NCBI RefSeq assembly: GCF_000264375.1
Contig: NZ_AJXW01000009.1
Coordinates: 1-64,000 of the forward strand
Length of the DNA: 64,000 nt
Reading direction: 5' to 3'
Source: Rhodanobacter thiooxydans LCS2
Lineage (GTDB): Bacteria; Pseudomonadota; Gammaproteobacteria; Xanthomonadales; Rhodanobacteraceae
Shown here in pieces: positions 26,956 to 36,253 of this stretch; the stretch's first letter is position 1, and each line of letters opens with the position of its first letter. The notes beneath the pieces are model-generated. The model saw only the letters and a list, made by a program, of their open reading frames with translations. It was not told the origin of the DNA and searched no databases. The translations under genes and the position numbers were made by a program.

Positions 26956-27281
26956 GCGATACGGCGTCCATGCGCCGCAGGAGCGGGCTGGCGCCAGCGT
27001 CGGGTCGGCTGCTCGGAGCTTGTGAAGAAAACCACTTCCTGTGGTTTTCTTCTGTCGCGAGTCTGGTACGCGCCCGGACTCGCTCACATGAAACAGTCAC
27101 TGGCGTGACTGTTTCATGTCCAGCCATCGGGCAACCGCGCCCTGCGTTGCCTCAACTCGGGCATCGGGCAACTGCTCCTGCGTTGCCTCAACTCGGGCAT
27201 CCATGCCCTCGCCATGCCCTTGCCATGCCCTTGCCATGCCCTCGCCGTGGCCGGTCTGAGAGTTTGAAAAATCACAAGCTC
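26956..27281. repeat. Gene-free gap with hairpins and two tandem repeats
   Basis: No gene is seen. The gap holds a 12-base hairpin at 27024-27052 (GAAGAAAACCAC / GTGGTTTTCTTC), a 15-base hairpin at 27086-27119 (ACATGAAACAGTCAC, loop TGGC), an imperfect 36-37 bp tandem duplication at 27125-27197, and four 11-bp units of the form CATGCCCTCGC / CATGCCCTTGC at 27202-27245. A further CTGAGAG/CTCTCAG stem at 27256-27285 overlaps the stop of the next minus-strand gene. The first hairpin may end hrpA transcription. Confidence 0.75.
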
Positions 27282-27761
27282 TCAGCGCGTCCGCCGCACG
27301 TGCACGCTGCCGTTGCAGCCATCCACGTACATCAGCCAGCTGTCGAACAGCGACGGCTTGATCTTGACCGCCGGGTTGTCGGCGCTCATGCAGACGGGTG
27401 CGTCCGAGCCGGTCTGCTTCCACGACTGGCCATTGTCCAGGGTGAATTCGTCGTGGCCGTGCCAGCCGCTGAAGTGCCCGACCAGGCGGGCGTTGAACTT
27501 GCTGCGCTTCTGCTTCGGTTCGTAGAACACCGGCTGGCCGCTGGTGTCGACCATCTTGGTGGTGGTCTTGCCGTGCTGGCGTAGCCAGTCGTCGAGATTC
27601 TGCAATTCCTGCGCCGACAGCTTGTCCAGCCCGGCGGCCTTGAATTCGGTGGCGCTCATGCGCTGTTGCAGGCCATCGGCCTGTTGCGCCTGCGCAGACA
27701 GGCAAGCCAGCGACAGCGCCAGCAGCAGCGGCAAGCGCGGGTGGCGGGGACGGATCGGCAT
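27282..27761 (-). CDS. Secreted protein of unknown function
   Basis: A 159-residue protein with a clear signal peptide (LPLLLALSLACLSAQAQQ). The mature part starts with an amphipathic segment, MSATEFKAAGLDKLSAQELQ, seen as a common N-terminal element of small exported proteins in Xanthomonadales. It ends in a beta-rich half with two Cys (VCMSADN, DGCNGSV) that could form a disulfide. I do not recognise an enzyme. The ATG at 27761 has GAGG eight bases upstream. It diverges from relA and ends inside a small stem-loop. Confidence 0.65.
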   Translation of the reverse strand: MPIRPRHPRLPLLLALSLACLSAQAQQADGLQQRMSATEFKAAGLDKLSAQELQNLDDWLRQHGKTTTKMVDTSGQPVFYEPKQKRSKFNARLVGHFSGWHGHDEFTLDNGQSWKQTGSDAPVCMSADNPAVKIKPSLFDSWLMYVDGCNGSVHVRRTR

Positions 27762-27905
27762 GGGCGCATCCTCGGGGCAGCGGAAGGGAAGTGCCGATTC
27801 TGCGCGGTAGGATGGCCCTGCGCCAAGGGGAGCAGGGCGATTTGCCCCACGACGGTCGGCGCGGCTGCGGCTACCATGAGGCGGCAATACCCGAGCTGAT
27901 CTTCC

Positions 27906-30041
27906 ATGGCCCCGATCGTCGAACCCTCCAGTTTGTCCCGCTGGCGCGAGCATGCCGGCACCGTGTTGCCGGCACTGGCCGAGCCGCTGGAGGCCTGCAC
28001 CACCCGTGCGGTGAACCAGGTCGAATGCGCCGACGTGCTGGAGCTGCTGGGCATGCTCGGTTGCGACGCGCAGACCCAGGCGGCGGCGCTGTGGTTCGAG
28101 CTGGCCCGGGTCGACCCTGCGCTGTGGGCGCAGCGTCGCGCGGCGTTGCCGGCCGAACTGCAGCGACTGGTCGACGGCCAGCAGGCAGCCGAGCAGGTGT
28201 GGGCGCTGCACGCGCAGCGGCCGCCGCAGGGCGCGGCCGAGGGTCTGCGCCGGCTGCTGCTGGCGATCGTGCGCGACCTGCGCGTGGTGTTCGTGCTGCT
28301 GGCGCGGCAACTGGCGCGCATGCGTGCAGCGCCGGCGCTGCCGGAAGACGAGCGGCAGGCGCTGGCACGGCTCACCCGCGACATCCACGCGCCGCTGGCG
28401 AACCGGCTCGGCATCTGGCAGCTGAAGTGGGAGCTGGAGGACCTGGCGTTCCGCTACCTGCAGCCGGACACCTACCGCCGCATCGCCAACCTGCTCGACG
28501 AGCGCCGCACCGACCGCGAGGCGTTCATCCGCGATGCGCTGGACGAGCTGCAGCGCGCGCTGGCGGTGGCCGGCATCCAGGCCGAGCTGGCCGGGCGGCC
28601 CAAACACATCTATTCGATCTGGAAGAAGATGCAGCGCAAGTCGCTGGACTTCTCCGACCTGTATGACATCCGCGCGGTGCGCGTGCTGGTCGACAGCATC
28701 ACCGACTGCTACGCCGCGCTGGGCGTGGTGCACGCGCTGTGGCCGCACCTGCCGGGCGAATTCGACGACTACATCGCGCGACCCAAGGCCAACGGCTACC
28801 AGTCGCTGCACACTGCGGTGATCGGGCCGGAGGGCAAGACGCTGGAAGTGCAGATCCGCACCCACGCCATGCACCGCGCCAACGAACTGGGCGTGGCCGC
28901 GCACTGGCGCTACAAGGAAGGCGGCAGCGCCGACGCCGAGTTCGAGGCGAAGATCGCCTGGATGCGCAAGCTGCTGGAGCCGCGCGGCGAGGACGACAGC
29001 GCGCTGGCCGCCGAGCTGCAGACCGAGCTGCTGGAAGACCGCGTCTACCTGCTGACCCCGAAGGGCGAGGTGGTCGACCTGGCGCGCGGCGCCACCGTGC
29101 TGGATTTCGCCTACCTGGTGCACACCGAGGTAGGCCACCGCTGCCGCGGCGCCAAGGTCAACGGGCGCATCGTGCCGCTGACCTTCCAGCCGCAGAGCGG
29201 CGACCGCGTGGAGATCCTCACCGGCAAGCTGGCCGAGCCCAGCCGCGACTGGCTGTCGCCGCACCACGGCTATCTCAACACGGCGCGGGCGAAGGAGAAG
29301 GTGCGCGCGTGGTTCCGCAAGATCGCCCACGACGCCAACCTCGCGGTGGGGCGCGGCATGTTCGAGCGCGAACTGAAGCGGCTGGCGCTGACCAACGCGG
29401 ACGTGACCAGACTGCCGGCGCACTTCCACCTGAAGAACCACGACGAGCTGCTGGTGGCGCTGGCGCTGGGCGAGGTCACGCCGGGGCAGATCGCCCGCGT
29501 GCTGCAGGAGGCGGCGCAGCCGCCGGAGCCGCCCGCGGTCACCCAATCGGGTACGCCGGTAGCCTCGCGCCACGCCACGCTCGACCATAGCGCGCTGCGC
29601 ATCGAAGGCATCGGCAACCTGCTGACCACGCTGGCGCGCTGCTGCCAGCCGCTGCCCGGCGACCCGGTGCGCGGTTTCGTCACCAAGGGCCGCGGCGTCT
29701 CCGTGCATCGCACCGATTGCAGCAGCCTGGCGCGGCTCGCCGCACGCGATCCGGACCGGGTGATCGAGGTGAGCTGGGGCAACGCCGCGGCGCAGGCCTA
29801 CGAGGTCGACATCGAGTTGCGTGGCTACGACCGCAAGGGCCTGCAGAAGGACGTCACCAGCGTGGTCAGCAACGCCGGCACGCACATCATCGCTTCGTCC
29901 AGCCGGCTGTTCGTGCACACCGGCGAGGTGGAGATGCGCTTCACCCTGCGCGTGCGCGACTTCGAGCAGCTGTCCACCCTGCTCGGCAAGCTGTTGGCGC
30001 TGCCCAACGTGCTCGACGTGCGCCGGGTCGGCACCGGCTGA
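27906..30041 (+). CDS. relA: GTP pyrophosphokinase RelA
   Basis: A 711-residue long RSH protein. The N-terminal HD-like region (to about residue 200) lacks the HD zinc motif, so it should be synthetase-only. The synthetase domain (about 225-330) has RPKHIYSIWKKM, the RelA-type EFDD loop, and EVQIRTHAMH. A TGS domain (about 375-435), a helical/zinc-finger region with ARCCQPLPGD and a C-terminal ACT domain (about 632-708) follow. It makes (p)ppGpp on stalled ribosomes in amino-acid starvation. The ATG at 27906 is used. A bifunctional SpoT is expected elsewhere. Confidence 0.95.
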   Translation: MAPIVEPSSLSRWREHAGTVLPALAEPLEACTTRAVNQVECADVLELLGMLGCDAQTQAAALWFELARVDPALWAQRRAALPAELQRLVDGQQAAEQVWALHAQRPPQGAAEGLRRLLLAIVRDLRVVFVLLARQLARMRAAPALPEDERQALARLTRDIHAPLANRLGIWQLKWELEDLAFRYLQPDTYRRIANLLDERRTDREAFIRDALDELQRALAVAGIQAELAGRPKHIYSIWKKMQRKSLDFSDLYDIRAVRVLVDSITDCYAALGVVHALWPHLPGEFDDYIARPKANGYQSLHTAVIGPEGKTLEVQIRTHAMHRANELGVAAHWRYKEGGSADAEFEAKIAWMRKLLEPRGEDDSALAAELQTELLEDRVYLLTPKGEVVDLARGATVLDFAYLVHTEVGHRCRGAKVNGRIVPLTFQPQSGDRVEILTGKLAEPSRDWLSPHHGYLNTARAKEKVRAWFRKIAHDANLAVGRGMFERELKRLALTNADVTRLPAHFHLKNHDELLVALALGEVTPGQIARVLQEAAQPPEPPAVTQSGTPVASRHATLDHSALRIEGIGNLLTTLARCCQPLPGDPVRGFVTKGRGVSVHRTDCSSLARLAARDPDRVIEVSWGNAAAQAYEVDIELRGYDRKGLQKDVTSVVSNAGTHIIASSSRLFVHTGEVEMRFTLRVRDFEQLSTLLGKLLALPNVLDVRRVGTG

Positions 30042-30126
30042 ATGACCGCGCAATGCTGGCCGGCGGACGAAACGGCGCCGGTGGCCGGATGTTAAACTGC
30101 AGCGTCAGCCTGCACAGCCACGAACC

Positions 30127-31836
30127 ATGAGCGGACGCCGCGACCACCACGACGCACATCCACCGACGCGCACCGAGCCCACCCTGGGCGACCTCGGTCG
30201 ACTGGATGCGCCGCCTGCGCCGGCCGCGGAGCCGCTGCCGCCGGTTCCGTCCGAACCGCGCCGGCAGCGCTGGGAGGGCGGTCCGCGGCGGCACCGGCGG
30301 CATCGCCGCGGCGGGTGGGCGTGGTTGTTGCTGCTGCTGGCGCTGGCGGCGGTCGGCATGCTCTGGCTGAACCAGAACCGCCTGCGCGGGATGGTGCCGC
30401 GCACCGACTTCAACACGGTGCTGACACAGGCCCAGCAGGCCTTGCAGGATGGCCGTCTGGACGGCCAGAACGGCACCAGCGCGCGCGAGCTGTTCCAGGC
30501 CGCGGCGGCACTGGAACCGGACAATGATCGCGCCCGCGACGGCCTGCGTCAGGTTGGCCAGGCCATGCTGGCGCAGGCCGACGCCGCGCTGCAGGCCGGC
30601 CAGCTGGCCCAGGCCACGCAGCAGGCGACCGTGGCCCGCGAACTGCTCGGCGGCGGCAGCGACATCGACCGGCTCGACCGCGCGATCGCCGCTGCCCGCG
30701 CCGCGCAGGTGCACACGGGGGATCTGGTCGACCAGGCGCAGCAGGCGCTGGCCGCCGGCAAACTGGATGGCCCCGAAGGAGCCGGTGCGCTGTACCAGCG
30801 CGTGCTGCGCGCGGACCCCGGCAACGCGGTGGCCGCACACGGGCTCGACCAGGTCGGCAACGCGCTGGCGGTGCAGGCACGCGCGGCACTGGACGCGAAG
30901 GACGGCGCCACGGCCGACGCGCGCATCGAACAACTGGCCACGCTGCAGCCGAACAACGGCGCGCTGCCGGCGCTGCGCGCGCTGCAGGCGCAGACCCGCA
31001 AGCAGGACAACAGCGCGCTGGAGTCGGCGCTCGCTGCCGGCCAGGAAGCGCTGCGCGCCGGCCACATCGTCGGCAGCGGCGACGATACCGCGCTGGCCCG
31101 GTTCCAGGCCGCGCTGAAGCTCGATCCGGACAACGCCCAGGCGCGCGACGGCCTCGGCAGGGTGGCGCAGGCGCTGACCGTGCAGGCCAATGCCGCGCTC
31201 GATGACGGCGACACCGCGCAGGCGGCGAAACTGCTCGAGCAGGCGGCCGAACTGGCGCCGCGATCGGCCGACCTTGCCGCGGCGCGGGCACGGCTGGACA
31301 AGGCGTCTGCGCCGGCACCCTCACCGGCACGCCCTGCGGCGGCGGACCGGGCGTCGACGCCGGAAGCCCCGGTGGCCGCGCCGGCCGTGTCGCCGCAGCA
31401 GCACGAAGCGGTGGCGCTGCTGGTGCAACGCGCACAGCTGGCCGCGAACAACGGCAACATCCTGATGCCGCCCGGCGACAGCGCGTACGACCTGTACCGC
31501 AGCGCGCTGGCGATCGACGGCAACGACGCGGCGGCGCTGCACGGCCTGCAGGCCCTGCCCGGGCGGGTCGAGGGCCAGTTCAACCAGGCGCTCGCCGCCG
31601 GCGACCTGGGCAAGGCCGGCGACCTGCTGGCGAGCTTCGCCGAACTGGCGCCGGGCAACGCCGCGCAGGGTGCGCTGGGCAACCGGCTGGCCGGCGCATG
31701 GCTAGACCAGGCCGAGCAGCAACTGGCGCATGGCGACCGCAGCGGTGCCGGCCAGTCGCTGCAGCGCGCGCGCAAGCTGGCCCCGGCCAACCCGCGCGTG
31801 CTCGACCTGGACGTGCGCCTGCGGCGTGGCGGGTGA
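30127..31836 (+). CDS. Membrane-anchored periplasmic TPR-like repeat protein
   Basis: A 569-residue protein. A Pro/Arg/His-rich cytoplasmic N-terminus (about 1-60) is followed by one membrane helix (GWAWLLLLLALAAVGMLWL) and then about six degenerate TPR-like repeats built around blocks such as QAQQALQDGRLDG, ARELFQAAAALEPDN and ARDGLRQVGQAM. Ala, Gln and Asp dominate. The topology suggests a scaffold reaching into the periplasm; the cargo is unknown. It lies 85 bp after relA and 7 bp before an epimerase-like gene, so the latter two probably share a transcript. Confidence 0.7.
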   Translation: MSGRRDHHDAHPPTRTEPTLGDLGRLDAPPAPAAEPLPPVPSEPRRQRWEGGPRRHRRHRRGGWAWLLLLLALAAVGMLWLNQNRLRGMVPRTDFNTVLTQAQQALQDGRLDGQNGTSARELFQAAAALEPDNDRARDGLRQVGQAMLAQADAALQAGQLAQATQQATVARELLGGGSDIDRLDRAIAAARAAQVHTGDLVDQAQQALAAGKLDGPEGAGALYQRVLRADPGNAVAAHGLDQVGNALAVQARAALDAKDGATADARIEQLATLQPNNGALPALRALQAQTRKQDNSALESALAAGQEALRAGHIVGSGDDTALARFQAALKLDPDNAQARDGLGRVAQALTVQANAALDDGDTAQAAKLLEQAAELAPRSADLAAARARLDKASAPAPSPARPAAADRASTPEAPVAAPAVSPQQHEAVALLVQRAQLAANNGNILMPPGDSAYDLYRSALAIDGNDAAALHGLQALPGRVEGQFNQALAAGDLGKAGDLLASFAELAPGNAAQGALGNRLAGAWLDQAEQQLAHGDRSGAGQSLQRARKLAPANPRVLDLDVRLRRGG

Positions 31837-31843
31837 GCGCCGC

Positions 31844-32683
31844 ATGACGGTACTGGTGTTCGGCGCCAGCAGCCAGATCGGCCACTTCCTGTTGCCGCGC
31901 CTGCTCGCCAGCGACGAGTCGGTGCTCGCGCTGAGCCGGCAGCCGCGGTCCGTGCAGGCCGGAGTGACCTGGCTGCAGGGCACGCTGCCCGATCGCGTGC
32001 CGGCCGTGCCGCCGCTGTCGGCGATCGTCAGTTTCGGCCCGCTGCAGAAGCTGGCCGACTGGCTGGCGCAGGCCAGCCTGCCCGATGCGCCGCGGGTGAT
32101 CGCCACCAGTTCGATGAGCGCCGAAACCAAACGCGATTCCAGCGTGCCGGCCGAACGCGCCCTCGCGCGCCAGCTGCGCGACGGCGAGGCCGCGCTGGCC
32201 GCTGCCTGCGAGTGGCACGGCTGTGCCTGGACCGTGCTGCGGCCCACCCTGGTCTACGGCGCCGGGCTGGACAAGAGCCTCAGCCCGATTGCCCGCCGCG
32301 CGATGCGGCTGCGGTTGTTCCCGCTGCCGTCCGGGCGCGGCCTGCGCCAGCCGGTGCATGCCGACGACATCGCGCAGGCGGTGCTGGCTGCGCTGGAATG
32401 CCCGGCGGCGGCCGGGCGGATCCTGCCGATCGGCGGCGGCGAGCGGCTGCGGTCCGGGGAGATGTTCGCGCGGGTGCGCCGCAGCCTGCCGTGCGCCACC
32501 GTGCCGTTGCCGCTGCCCGGCTGGTTGCTGCGGCTGGGTCAGCGCGCCTTGCCGCCGCTGCGCGGCCCGCTGAGCCGGCTGGACAGCGACCTGGTCGCCG
32601 ACAACGGCGAATTGCAGCGCCTGCTCGGCATTCACCCCCGCCCGTTCCGGCCCGAAGCTGCGATGTGGCAGCCGCCGCGCTGA
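31844..32683 (+). CDS. NAD(P)-binding epimerase-like protein (extended SDR)
   Basis: A 279-residue Rossmann protein. The nucleotide motif VFGASSQIG is at the N-terminus (normally GxxGxxG; here GASSQIG), and a RPTLVYGAG segment near residue 131 resembles atypical or extended SDRs such as NmrA/YeeZ-type epimerases. The catalytic YxxxK is not evident, so it may bind nucleotide without classical dehydrogenase chemistry. The ATG at 31844 follows the upstream stop by a few bases, indicating translational coupling. Confidence 0.75.
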   Translation: MTVLVFGASSQIGHFLLPRLLASDESVLALSRQPRSVQAGVTWLQGTLPDRVPAVPPLSAIVSFGPLQKLADWLAQASLPDAPRVIATSSMSAETKRDSSVPAERALARQLRDGEAALAAACEWHGCAWTVLRPTLVYGAGLDKSLSPIARRAMRLRLFPLPSGRGLRQPVHADDIAQAVLAALECPAAAGRILPIGGGERLRSGEMFARVRRSLPCATVPLPLPGWLLRLGQRALPPLRGPLSRLDSDLVADNGELQRLLGIHPRPFRPEAAMWQPPR

Positions 32684-32791
32684 CGGCGCGCCGCTTGCCC
32701 GCGTTTCGCCCGAAAACCGCCCGCCGCGTTCATATGCCCGCCGGGTAGCAGGCCCTATGATCCAACCACTTGATAGCCGGATTCCCCCGCG

Positions 32792-35140
32792 TTGGCCTTC
32801 TTGACCCGTACTCGCGCCCTGGCGCGCCGCAGCTGGCCGTGGTTGCGCATCCCGTTCTGGATCGGCATGGGCCTGCTGTTCGGCTTCGTGCTGCCGTACA
32901 CGCTGGTGCTGAACAAGCGGGTGCAGGACCGTTTCAACGAGCTGGTGTTCGCGGTGCCCACCCGGGTCTACGCGCGGCCGCTGCCGCTGGCGGCCGGCAC
33001 GCCGATGACCAGCGCTGCGCTCGAACTGGAGCTGACCTTCGCCGGCTACAGCAACGACGGCAAGGGTCAGGTCGCCGGCAGCTGGGTGAAGCAGGGCGCG
33101 CGCTACACCATCGCCTCGCGCGGCTACGCCGGCCCGGACGGCGGCGAGCTGCCCAAGCGCATCCGCGTCACGCTGGGCCGGGGCGTGGTGCAGTCGGTGC
33201 AGGACGCGGCCAGCGGCAAGCCGATCGAGCTGGCCCACCTGGACCCGGCGCGCATCGCCACGCTGTACGGCGCCAGCCAGGAAGAGCGCCGCTTCGTGCG
33301 CCTGACCGACGTGCCGCCGCTGCTGGTCAGCGGCCTGCAGGCGGTCGAGGACCGCGACTTCAACCACCACATCGGCATCGACGTCAGCGCGATCGCGCGC
33401 GCCGCGTTCGCCAACCTGCGTGCCGGGCACACCGTGCAGGGCGGCTCCACGCTGACCCAGCAGCTGGTGCGCAACCTGTTCCTCAGCCGCGAGCAGAACC
33501 TCACGCGCAAGATCAACGAGGCGCTGATGTCGCTGCTGCTGGAGGCGCACTACAGCAAGGGACGCATCCTCGAGGCCTACGTCAACGACGTGTTCCTCGG
33601 CCAGCAGGGCGGCCAGGCGGTGCACGGCTTCGCGGCGGCGTCGGAGTTCTACTTCGGGCGCCGGCTGGAAGACCTGCGGCCGCAGGAGATCGCGCTGCTG
33701 GTGGGCATGGTGAAGGGGCCGAGCTACTACGACCCGCGCCGCTCGCCGCAGCGCGCGCTGGCCCGGCGCAACCTGGTGCTGCAGGAATTCTTCGATACCA
33801 ACCTGATCAGCGCCGGGCAGCTCAATGTCGCACAGGCCGCGCCGCTGGACATCGTCAAGAACGGCCAGCTGCCGCACAACCGTTTCCCCGCCTTCATGGA
33901 CCTGGTGCGCAAGCAGATCACCGCCGACTTCGACGAGCAGGCGCTGCGCGAGGGCAAGCTGTCGATCTTCACCACGCTGGATCCGGCCGCCCAGCTGTAC
34001 GCCGAGCGGGCGATCACCGACAGCCTGAAGGGCCTGGGCAAGCGCGGTGACGGCGTGCAGGCGGCGGCAGTGGTGACCAGCGCGCAGACCGGCAGCGTGC
34101 TGGCCGTGGTCGGCAGCAAGACGCCGGGTGAGCAGGGCTTCAACCGCGCACTGGACGCGCGCCGGCCGATCGGTTCGACGATCAAGCCGTTCGTCTACCT
34201 GGTGGCGCTGACCCAGCCCGAGCGCTGGAACCTGGCCAGCCTGATGGACGACGGCCCGGTCAGCATGCGCCAGCCCGACGGCAGCTACTGGACGCCGCAG
34301 AACGACGACCACCGCAGCCACGACCCGCTGATCATGGTCGATGCGCTGGCGCATTCGTGGAACCTGGCCACCATCCACCTCGGGCTGCAGGTCGGCCTGC
34401 CGCGCATCCAGGCGTTCCTGAAATCGTTCGGCATCGGCGACATCAACCCCAGCCCGTCGTTGCTGATCGGCGCGCAGGACCTGGCGCCGCTGCAGCTCAC
34501 CCAGCTGTACCAGTACCTCGCCGCCGACGGCCATGCGCTGCCGCTGGTGGCGGTGCGCGGCGTGCTCGACGGCAACGGCCGCACGATCAAGCGCTACCAG
34601 GTGCAGGGCGGCCCCGGCGAGTACCAGGACGCGGTGCGGCTGACCACCTGGGCGATGCAGCAGGTGGCCGAGTACGGCACCGCCAGCGCGCTGGGCAATT
34701 CCGCGCTCGCCTCGCTGCACGCCGCCGGCAAGACCGGCACCAGCAACGATATGCGCGACAGCTGGTTCGCCGGCTTCACCGGCGAGCACCTGGCGGTGTT
34801 CTGGATGGGTCGCGACGACAACAAGCCGACCACCCTGTTCGGCGCCAGCGGCGGCCTGCGCGCCTGGCGTGAGCTGTTCGCCAGGCTGCCGACCCGGCCA
34901 TTGTCGGCCGCCCCCGGCGCAGGGCTGGAGATGGCCTGGATCAACCCGTCCAGCGGCAGGCGCACCGAACCGCAGTGCGCGGGCGCGCAGCAGGTGCCGG
35001 TGATCGCCGGCACGGTGTCGGCCGACACCGAGGGCTGTTTCTGGCAGGGCATCCAGAGCCTGTTTGGCGGCAGCAACGGCCCGCCGCCCGCTGCCGCCGG
35101 CGCCGCCTCCACCGCACCCGACTTACCGAACGGAAACTGA
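32792..35140 (+). CDS. mrcB: Penicillin-binding protein 1B
   Basis: A 782-residue class A PBP that polymerises and crosslinks peptidoglycan. A cytoplasmic/TM N-terminus (helix about residues 25-42), a UB2H-like region (about 55-150), a GT51 glycosyltransferase with EDRDFNHH and GGSTLTQQLVRN, and a transpeptidase with Ser in GSTIKPF, SWN and KTGTSN. The start given is TTG at 32792; a second TTG lies three codons on and no ATG fits before the membrane helix. A TPR lipoprotein gene begins two bases after the stop and is probably its activator. Confidence 0.94.
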   Translation: MAFLTRTRALARRSWPWLRIPFWIGMGLLFGFVLPYTLVLNKRVQDRFNELVFAVPTRVYARPLPLAAGTPMTSAALELELTFAGYSNDGKGQVAGSWVKQGARYTIASRGYAGPDGGELPKRIRVTLGRGVVQSVQDAASGKPIELAHLDPARIATLYGASQEERRFVRLTDVPPLLVSGLQAVEDRDFNHHIGIDVSAIARAAFANLRAGHTVQGGSTLTQQLVRNLFLSREQNLTRKINEALMSLLLEAHYSKGRILEAYVNDVFLGQQGGQAVHGFAAASEFYFGRRLEDLRPQEIALLVGMVKGPSYYDPRRSPQRALARRNLVLQEFFDTNLISAGQLNVAQAAPLDIVKNGQLPHNRFPAFMDLVRKQITADFDEQALREGKLSIFTTLDPAAQLYAERAITDSLKGLGKRGDGVQAAAVVTSAQTGSVLAVVGSKTPGEQGFNRALDARRPIGSTIKPFVYLVALTQPERWNLASLMDDGPVSMRQPDGSYWTPQNDDHRSHDPLIMVDALAHSWNLATIHLGLQVGLPRIQAFLKSFGIGDINPSPSLLIGAQDLAPLQLTQLYQYLAADGHALPLVAVRGVLDGNGRTIKRYQVQGGPGEYQDAVRLTTWAMQQVAEYGTASALGNSALASLHAAGKTGTSNDMRDSWFAGFTGEHLAVFWMGRDDNKPTTLFGASGGLRAWRELFARLPTRPLSAAPGAGLEMAWINPSSGRRTEPQCAGAQQVPVIAGTVSADTEGCFWQGIQSLFGGSNGPPPAAAGAASTAPDLPNGN

Positions 35141-35142
35141 TC

Positions 35143-35667
35143 ATGCAGTACCTGGGCAAAGCTTCTTCCCTGTGGTTGGCCGCGGGCCTGCTGGCCGGCT
35201 GCGGCATGTTCGCCACCACGCCGCCGCCGGAAACGCGCCCGTCGGCGCCGGCTCATGACCAGGTGGCCGCGATCCGCGCCGCCGGCGACCGCGAGAAGTC
35301 GGTCATCGACGTGAACCCGTTGCGCGATCCGGGCATCAGCTCGCTGCAGGACACCGCCCGGCGCGACGAGCAGGCCGGCAAGTACGCCGACGCCGCAGCC
35401 ATGCTGGACCAGGCGCTGAAGCTCAACCCGGAGTCGCCCGACCTGCTGCAGGAGCGCGCGGAAGTGGCGGTGCGGCTGAAGGACTTCTCCGCTGCCGAGA
35501 GGCTCGCCCACAAGTCGTGGTCGCTCGGCCCCCGGCTGGGCCCGCTGTGCGCGCGCAACTGGCAGACCATCGTGGAGATGCGCCTGCAGGCGCGCGACGC
35601 GGCCGGCGCCGACACTGCGCGCAAGTGGGTGGCGCAGTGCCACAAGCCGGGCATTCCGCGCTATTGA
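35143..35667 (+). CDS. TPR outer-membrane lipoprotein, possible PBP1b activator (LpoP-like)
   Basis: A 174-residue lipoprotein. The lipobox LLAGC places the acylated Cys at residue 20. The mature protein has a Pro-rich linker and a small TPR domain (AGKYADAAAMLDQALKLNPESP). It lies two bases after mrcB and is surely co-transcribed. Pseudomonas LpoP is a TPR lipoprotein that activates PBP1b, so an equivalent role is a reasonable inference from position, lipobox and fold. It is not proven by sequence, and CpoB/YbgF-like roles are the alternative. Confidence 0.7.
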   Translation: MQYLGKASSLWLAAGLLAGCGMFATTPPPETRPSAPAHDQVAAIRAAGDREKSVIDVNPLRDPGISSLQDTARRDEQAGKYADAAAMLDQALKLNPESPDLLQERAEVAVRLKDFSAAERLAHKSWSLGPRLGPLCARNWQTIVEMRLQARDAAGADTARKWVAQCHKPGIPRY

Positions 35668-35703
35668 GTTTGTCGTGCGCGGACCCCGCGCAGTGGGTGG
35701 GTG

Positions 35704-36093
35704 TCAGAACAGCGCCACCAGCACCAGCACGATGCCCGCGATGCTCGCCGCCCAGATCAGCGTGCGCAGGTACGGTATGCCGGCGGCGTAGGCCGGCACG
35801 TAGGCTACGCGCGCCCAAAAGTAGAGCTGGGCGCCGAGTACGGTGAGGTGGTCGTGGCGCTGCAGCAGCTGCGCCACGAGCACCACGGCGACGAAGAACG
35901 GGAACGTCTCCAGAAAATTCGCGCTGACGCGCTGCAGGCGGCCACCCACGCCGCTGAGCGGCGGCTTCACTTCGTCGCGGGGACTCGCGGCCCAGCCCAG
36001 TCCGCGCTGGGCGACCGTGCAGGTGGCGGCAAGCGCGACCTGCAGCAGACCCAGCACCACGCTCCACATCAGCATGCACAGTTCGGTCGTCAT
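35704..36093 (-). CDS. MAPEG-family membrane protein
   Basis: A 129-residue, four-helix protein with the MAPEG (glutathione/eicosanoid-metabolism) pattern, including RVSANFLETFPFF and YFWARVAYVPAYAAG. Bacterial members are membrane proteins of uncertain activity, some with glutathione transferase activity. The ATG at 36093 is chosen; the frame is open upstream but without homology. It converges on the lipoprotein gene and diverges from the helicase gene. Confidence 0.85.
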   Translation of the reverse strand: MTTELCMLMWSVVLGLLQVALAATCTVAQRGLGWAASPRDEVKPPLSGVGGRLQRVSANFLETFPFFVAVVLVAQLLQRHDHLTVLGAQLYFWARVAYVPAYAAGIPYLRTLIWAASIAGIVLVLVALF

Positions 36094-36253
36094 CGCGCTA
36101 CTCCCCTGCGGTAGTGGTGCGCCATGGTGGGGCATGCACGCGGCGGCCGCCAGTGGCCGCCGCAACTGCCTGGTTGTCGGGTTGATGCGCCGGCGACGGC
36201 GGAGGTTCCCGCCGCCGTTTTGTCCCGCGCGGCCGCTCCGCCATACTTGGCGG

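Noticed and set aside
27202-27245. Short tandem units considered as a CRISPR array
   Set aside because: Units are 11 bp and directly adjacent without spacers.
31580-34789. 1069-codon minus-strand frame opposite mrcB and neighbours
   Set aside because: Spans three real genes on the other strand and has shadow composition.
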